From NCBI RefSeq assembly GCF_014645835.1, contig NZ_BMMM01000006.1, positions 280,795-344,794 on the forward strand: DNA of 64,000 bases, read 5' to 3'. A program made the position numbers and the translations under genes. Shown here piece after piece: positions 60,533-64,000 of the stretch. Below the pieces are notes generated by a model, which saw only the letters and a program-made list of their open reading frames with translations, had not been told where the DNA came from and did not search any database. Each line of letters starts with the position of its first letter. Positions within the stretch are counted from its first letter, which is position 1. Source of the stretch: Streptomyces albiflavescens (GTDB lineage Bacteria > Actinomycetota > Actinomycetes > Streptomycetales > Streptomycetaceae).

Positions 60533-60889
60533 ATGAGCTACGACTTGGCAGTGTGGGAGGGCGAGCGCCCGGCGGACGACCGAGCAGCCGTGCGGACCTT
60601 CAGGGATCTCTACGACCGCTACGTCGACACGGAGGTGGAGCACCCGCCGACCGAGCGGATTGCGGCCTACGTCGCCGCACTACTGGAGCGGTGGTGTGAC
60701 TTGACCGAGGACGTGAACGAGACCTCGCCTTGGTCGACAGGGCCGTTGATCAAAGAGGCCAGCGGCCCGCTCATCTATTTCCCGATGCAATGGAGCAGGG
60801 CTGCCGAGGCCTCCGCCTATGCGGCGACCCTCGCGGACTCCATGGGGCTGGTCTGCTTCGATCCTCAACATAACCAGCTCAGGCCGTGA
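60533..60889 (+). CDS. Streptomyces hypothetical protein (MSYDLAVWEG type)
   Basis: The 118-residue protein starts at ATG 60533. The opening MSYDLAVWEGERPADD is widely shared among small actinobacterial proteins near toxin and mobile regions. Trp-rich, acidic, no signal. No function is known; immunity-like by context. Confidence 0.7.
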   Translation: MSYDLAVWEGERPADDRAAVRTFRDLYDRYVDTEVEHPPTERIAAYVAALLERWCDLTEDVNETSPWSTGPLIKEASGPLIYFPMQWSRAAEASAYAATLADSMGLVCFDPQHNQLRP

Positions 60890-61089
60890 AGCTGGGGCAC
60901 GCTGCCGTCTCAGTTTCCGTCTCATTCGGCCCCGTTCACGGGCGTTCAGGCGGGACTAAAGCCGAAAGCCGCTCCCACAACCGGCCGCGCATGAACGCAG
61001 ATGAACGGCGCTGTTCGACGACTTCAAGGCAACCAACACAGTTGGAAAGCGTGTTGCCAGGAAGCGCTGAGGCTCGCAGGGTGGCGCTC

Positions 61090-61446
61090 ATGTCAGAGCC
61101 CGATGAGAGTGTGTCCGGTGTGGAGACACCCATTGCCCCTGACAGCGGGGATGAGGAGCACGCCGTCATCGCGCACTTCTGGCTTGCCGATGACGGCTTC
61201 GGTGCTGCCGACCAGCGAGCGCTGATCTACGAAGCAGAGCGAGCGATAGCAGCAGCGACCGAGGAGGCCGACGTCGGCGAGGTCGACGGCAACGAGTTCG
61301 GGGGAGGCAAGGCCGTGCTGTACGCCTACGGGCTAGATGCCGATGCTCTTTTCAAGGTCATGGAGCCGGCCTTGCGCAGCCTGCCGTTCCGGCCAGCCTA
61401 CGTGGTCCTCAGGCGAGGCGATCACGAGTCACGTGTAGACCTGTGA
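61090..61446 (+). CDS. Cargo protein of unknown function
   Basis: The 118-residue acidic protein starts at ATG 61090 (MSEPDESVSGVETPIAPDS); the frame is open upstream to 60886 without coding bias. It has IAHFWLADDGFGAADQRALIY and LYAYGLDADALFKVMEPAL then LPFRPAYVVLRRGD. No recognised family. Last gene before attR. Confidence 0.65.
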   Translation: MSEPDESVSGVETPIAPDSGDEEHAVIAHFWLADDGFGAADQRALIYEAERAIAAATEEADVGEVDGNEFGGGKAVLYAYGLDADALFKVMEPALRSLPFRPAYVVLRRGDHESRVDL

Positions 61447-61461
61447 GCTGATGCGCTGCGC

Positions 61462-61484
61462 TACAGCAGCGAAGTACAGCAACC
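61462..61484. repeat. Right arm-type repeat
   Basis: Identical over 23 bp to 48782-48804. It lies 83 bp left of the attR core. Probable Int/Xis arm site. Confidence 0.65.
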
Positions 61485-61566
61485 ACAGCAACCGGCCTCG
61501 CCCGACAGCGTCCCTGTACAGCCGTAGGCCGACCGGTATGACCTCCAGTGACCGGTCCACATAGAG

Positions 61567-61610
61567 CTACGGATCAGAAGGTTGCAGGTTCGAATCCTGC
61601 CGAGTGCACA
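61567..61610 (+). other. attR core
   Basis: Identical 44 bp to attL. Contains only the 3' 42 bases of the tRNA-Arg plus 2; not a complete tRNA gene. Confidence 0.92.
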
Positions 61611-61615
61611 TGGCC

Positions 61616-61651
61616 AAGAGCCCCGTTCCGATCTTCGGAACGGGGCTCTTT
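61616..61651 (+). terminator. Original terminator of tRNA-Arg, displaced by the element
   Basis: AAGAGCCCCGTTCCG (61616-61630) pairs perfectly with CGGAACGGGGCTCTT (61636-61650), loop of 5, then T. It lies right after the attR tRNA tail. Confidence 0.75.
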
Positions 61652-61658
61652 CGTGCTG

Positions 61659-61681
61659 TGCAGCAGGGAAGTACGGCAAGG
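61659..61681. repeat. Degenerate arm-type repeat outside attR
   Basis: TGCAGCAGGGAAGTACGGCA shows most of the 23-bp arm repeat, with about five changes. It starts 48 bp after the attR core, versus 49 bp for the intact copy after attL. Same order as the left end: core, hairpin, arm. Confidence 0.55.
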
Positions 61682-61722
61682 GGCGAGGCCATCAGGCCAT
61701 GGGGATGGATCTACGTGAGGAC

Positions 61723-62238
61723 CTAGGTGGTCTTCCCCGTTGCCTGGTTTCGCTCGCGCAGCTCTTCCAAATGGTCGCTCGTCAGCCGGCCCGAGCGGGT
61801 GAACCAGTCCTGCAGGACGGCGACTTCGGCGGGGGTGTAGCCGGCGAGGAGTTCCGTCAGGCCGGCGTAGTAGGGCTCGTAGAGGGCCAGGACGCGGGAG
61901 AGAGCGGCCGGTTGCGCGGCGATGCGGACGCGGCGGCGGTCCGTGGGGTCGGGGCGGCGGGTGACGTAGCCCGCGCGTTCGAGGCGGTTGAGGATGCCCG
62001 TGACGGCGCCGGTCGTGACCCGCGCGTGCTCCGCGAGGTCCCCGGCGGTGAGCAGGTCGTCGCCCGCCTTCAGGACGCAGGTGAGGCACATGAGGTCGGT
62101 GAGGTTCAGGTTCAGCCGCTGGGCCATCTCCTGCTGGGCCCGCATGTTCGTCGCGATCAGGTGGTCCATGGTGGAGATCACCTGAGCCGGCGTCGCGGGC
62201 GGGTGGGGGCGTGAGCGCGGTGGGCCGCCCTGCTGCAT
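61723..62238 (-). CDS. MarR family transcriptional regulator
   Basis: The 171-residue protein starts at ATG 62238 (MQQGGPPRSRPHPP) with AAGGGAAATCG before it. Winged helix at about 60-125: LTAGDLAEHARVTTGAVTGILNRLERAGYVTRRPDPTDRRRVRI, with the wing DPTDRRRV. It may control the divergent 62335-62700 gene, which starts 97 bp away across an AT-rich gap with CTTAATTTCTTAG. Confidence 0.9.
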   Translation of the reverse strand: MQQGGPPRSRPHPPATPAQVISTMDHLIATNMRAQQEMAQRLNLNLTDLMCLTCVLKAGDDLLTAGDLAEHARVTTGAVTGILNRLERAGYVTRRPDPTDRRRVRIAAQPAALSRVLALYEPYYAGLTELLAGYTPAEVAVLQDWFTRSGRLTSDHLEELRERNQATGKTT

Positions 62239-62334
62239 CGATTTCCCTTAGTGCGTGAGAGGTTTCGGTGCTTAATTTCTTAGGTAGTGAGGGGTTGGGA
62301 GAAGTCTAGTCGGCAACTCAGGAGGGGGCCGTAC

Positions 62335-62700
62335 ATGAGCCAGCACGACGAAGGGCACACCGTCGCGGGGTGGACCGGGTTCGGGATCGCCACCGTCGGA
62401 GTGGCGGGGATCGGGTTCGGCATCTGCGTCGGGAACGCCCTGGCGGTGTGGGGCGGGCTGGGTGTCGTGGTGATCGGCGCCCTGGTCACCTGGGTGCTGC
62501 ACCTCGCCGGATGGGGCAAGCCGCCCGGGCGCCGGCCCGTCGGGCAGTGGGGCATGCGGGTCAAGGACCTCACCGCGCGCGAGGGGCACCCCGGGTGCCT
62601 CGGCTGCCGGCTGGCAGGGCGGGGGCGGCCTGCGCAGCTTCCCGAACGGCTGCCCACCGAGCCGGGCACGGGCGAGCCGGTGACCGAGTCCGTCGGCTGA
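62335..62700 (+). CDS. Small two-helix membrane protein (HGxxPAAW-like)
   Basis: The 121-residue protein starts at ATG 62335 (MSQHDEGHTVAGWTGFGIA). The opening HDEGHTVAGW matches the HGxxPAAW-type small Streptomyces membrane proteins. Helices are GWTGFGIATVGVAGIGFGICVG and ALAVWGGLGVVVIGALVTWVL, followed by a hydrophilic tail of about 65 residues. AGGAGGGGGCC is a clear ribosome site. Function unknown. Confidence 0.75.
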   Translation: MSQHDEGHTVAGWTGFGIATVGVAGIGFGICVGNALAVWGGLGVVVIGALVTWVLHLAGWGKPPGRRPVGQWGMRVKDLTAREGHPGCLGCRLAGRGRPAQLPERLPTEPGTGEPVTESVG

Positions 62701-62882
62701 GTTCTTCGTCCCTGTTCTCCTCGTCGTTCTCCTCGTCAGCGGGAGAATCCGATACCTCCGTACCCTCTTGCGGGAGATCAGCCGCAGTCGGCGGGAGATC
62801 AGCCTCAGCCACGCCGTGATCGCCGAGGCGTGCAAATCGCTGGTCAGCCCCACTGTCAGTGCCGCCCCCTAATGTCATTGGT

Positions 62883-63755
62883 GTGCGGCGGGTCTGGAGA
62901 TGTGCGGGGCTTCGGTGGTCGGGGGACGGTCCCGTATTGGTGTGGGGCGGTGGGCGGAGCAGCCCGCTGGCCTGGGGGAAACGCGTGGCGTTCGGGGTTG
63001 TGGACGGGGGTGTGCGGACATGTGTGGGGGCTCGGGGGCATGAGTGTCCCGTGCAGGCCGTGGTGTCGGGGCGCGCTACGGGAGCGCGGTGCGAAGAGTG
63101 CGCGCGGCTGGACCGGGCGCACTCCGTGGCCGCCGACACGATGGCCGATGACCCGCGGCCGTACCACGTGTATCTGGCGTGGTTCGGGCCCGGGATGGTG
63201 AAGGTCGGGATCACCGCGGTCGAGCGGGGGTCCGCGCGGCTCCTGGAGCAGGGTGCCGTCACCTTCGGCTGGCTGGGGCAAGGGCCGCTGATGGCCGCTC
63301 GACGGGCCGAGGAGCTGCTGCGGGCCGCGCTCAAGGTGCCGGATCGGATTCCGTACGCCGACAAGAGGGTCGTGCGGGCCGATCTGCCGGGTCCCGGCGA
63401 GCGGGTGGCCGAGATCGTGGAGCTGCACGCGCGCGTCGGGCGGCTCGACGCGTGGCCCGAGTCGCTTCGGCGTGAGCCGTTCGAACCCGTCGACCACACC
63501 GAGGTGTTCGGGCTCGCCGGGCTGCCGCCCGCGGTGGGTGCCGTGAGCGAACTCGTCGCCGGTGGCGTGGTGAGTGGGGAGCTGTGTGCCGCGGCCGGGC
63601 CCGATCTCCATCTCCTCACCGGGCGTGGAGTCGTCGTACTCGATACGCGGCTGATGACCGGATGGGAGCTGACCGCCGCCGGACCGGGGGATTCGGGACT
63701 CACTGTTCCCGTAAGGGAGTTGAAAGACAGCAGCGTGCAGGACGGACTCTTCTGA
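62883..63755 (+). CDS. DUF2797 family protein
   Basis: The protein has 290 residues from GTG 62883 (VRRVWRCAGLRW); GTG 62859 is an alternative. It contains RVWRCAGLRWSGDGP, CVGARGHECPVQAVV, CEECARLDRAHSVAAD, YHVYLAWFGPGMVKVGIT (a GIY-YIG-like core) and VPDRIPYADKRVV, the DUF2797 pattern, with a CxxC-type pair that may bind zinc. No activity is proven. It is followed about 130 bp later by the last, partial gene. Confidence 0.85.
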   Translation: MRRVWRCAGLRWSGDGPVLVWGGGRSSPLAWGKRVAFGVVDGGVRTCVGARGHECPVQAVVSGRATGARCEECARLDRAHSVAADTMADDPRPYHVYLAWFGPGMVKVGITAVERGSARLLEQGAVTFGWLGQGPLMAARRAEELLRAALKVPDRIPYADKRVVRADLPGPGERVAEIVELHARVGRLDAWPESLRREPFEPVDHTEVFGLAGLPPAVGAVSELVAGGVVSGELCAAAGPDLHLLTGRGVVVLDTRLMTGWELTAAGPGDSGLTVPVRELKDSSVQDGLF

Positions 63756-63885
63756 GCAGCCCTTCTGAGCAGCTCTTCCGGGAAGGGGGGAATCGTCTCC
63801 AGGATGGTCAAGACTTCGATCCCTTTGGGATCCCGTTCGGAAAGGTGCTGGACGGACTCGTGCGCCTGAGCCGAGAGTGGCGGAC

Positions 63886-64000
63886 ATGAGCGATCACCCC
63901 ATTGCGCCTGTCGCACCCGTCGCAGCCCATGAACCGCCGTACTACGCCGTCGTGTTCACCTCCGTGCGGACGGAAGGAGACCATGGGTACGGCGAGACCG
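63886..64000 (+). CDS. Antibiotic biosynthesis monooxygenase-like protein, 5' part
   Basis: ATG 63886 opens a frame running off the window (38 codons). EPPYYAVVFTSVRTEGDHGYGET is the typical start of an ABM-fold (quinol monooxygenase-like) protein in Streptomyces. The catalytic part is not visible. Confidence 0.65.
   Translation, partial: MSDHPIAPVAPVAAHEPPYYAVVFTSVRTEGDHGYGET

Larger units (their letters stand above)
48689..61610. mobile_element. AICE (pSAM2-type integrative and conjugative element), about 12.9 kb
   Basis: Identical 44-bp cores (48689-48732 and 61567-61610) bracket 12,878 bp. Gene order is int, xis, repSA, small genes, spdD, spd genes, DUF2637 membrane protein, tra, a small gene, HutC/GntR repressor, divergent nudix, cargo. 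This is the core of Streptomyces AICEs such as pSAM2, which integrate in a tRNA 3' end, replicate by rolling circle after excision and transfer double-stranded DNA with one FtsK-like protein. All core modules appear intact, so the element may be active. Cargo lies between nudix and attR. Confidence 0.93.

Noticed and set aside
61567..61610. Second tRNA-Arg gene
   Set aside because: Only the 3' half is present, beginning in the anticodon loop; it is the attR copy.

Overview
The window is high-GC actinobacterial DNA and almost certainly a Streptomyces chromosome. The signs are extreme GC at third codon positions, GTG starts, short GTGA/ATGA gene overlaps, a Tat-exported DyP peroxidase with its copper-trafficking operon, an SSI-type protease inhibitor, many partner-switching regulators and a pSAM2-type integrative element. 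From memory, the gene order (serS, pheA, dtpA, copper operon, htrA-like protease, SigE-family sigma factor) matches the core region of S. coelicolor near oriC (about SCO39xx-SCO40xx). I could not check this by search.

Layout. 1-5.6 kb: a truncated EphD-like hydrolase/SDR gene, an M24 peptidase-like gene and a four-gene operon for two ABC-2 exporters. 5.7-10.2 kb: a small conserved protein, tRNA-Ser, a HAD phosphatase, serS, a 750-bp gene-free stretch with a cluster of DnaA boxes, and pheA. 10.2-16.8 kb: a copper/peroxidase cluster on the minus strand (membrane protein, YcnI, Sco, PCuAC, CopC-CopD, DtpA). 17-25 kb: an anti-sigma-type kinase, a frameshifted Tat-secreted protein, a CitG-like protein, an MFS exporter, a MocR regulator, aminopeptidase P and a GAF-PP2C phosphatase. 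25-34.5 kb: a degenerate Prim-Pol homologue, a SEC-C protein, GDPD, an HtrA protease, tRNA-Ser, an FG-GAP protein and an intact Prim-Pol gene with a LexA-like box. 35.4-40.3 kb: a tight five-gene operon matching the mycobacterial igr steroid side-chain operon (two acyl-CoA dehydrogenases, MaoC-DUF35, MaoC, Ltp2-type thiolase). 40.6-48.2 kb: a SigE-family sigma factor, FadD behind a perfect palindrome, a 1387-residue degenerate PAS/histidine-kinase/receiver protein and an SSI inhibitor.

48.7-61.6 kb is a complete AICE of about 12.9 kb in the 3' end of a tRNA-Arg(ACG) gene, bounded by identical 44-bp att cores. It carries int, xis, repSA, spread genes, an FtsK-like tra gene, a HutC/GntR repressor with recognisable operators, a Pif-like Nudix gene and cargo that includes SMI1/KNR4 and DUF4240 proteins. 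Just outside attR lies what looks like the worn end of a second, related element. The chromosome resumes with MarR, a small membrane protein, DUF2797 and the start of a monooxygenase-like gene.

The window is also unusually rich in short in-frame tandem repeats, both inside genes (dtpA, copCD, both acyl-CoA dehydrogenases) and at gene ends. All calls come from reading the sequence and recalling families; no database search was run.
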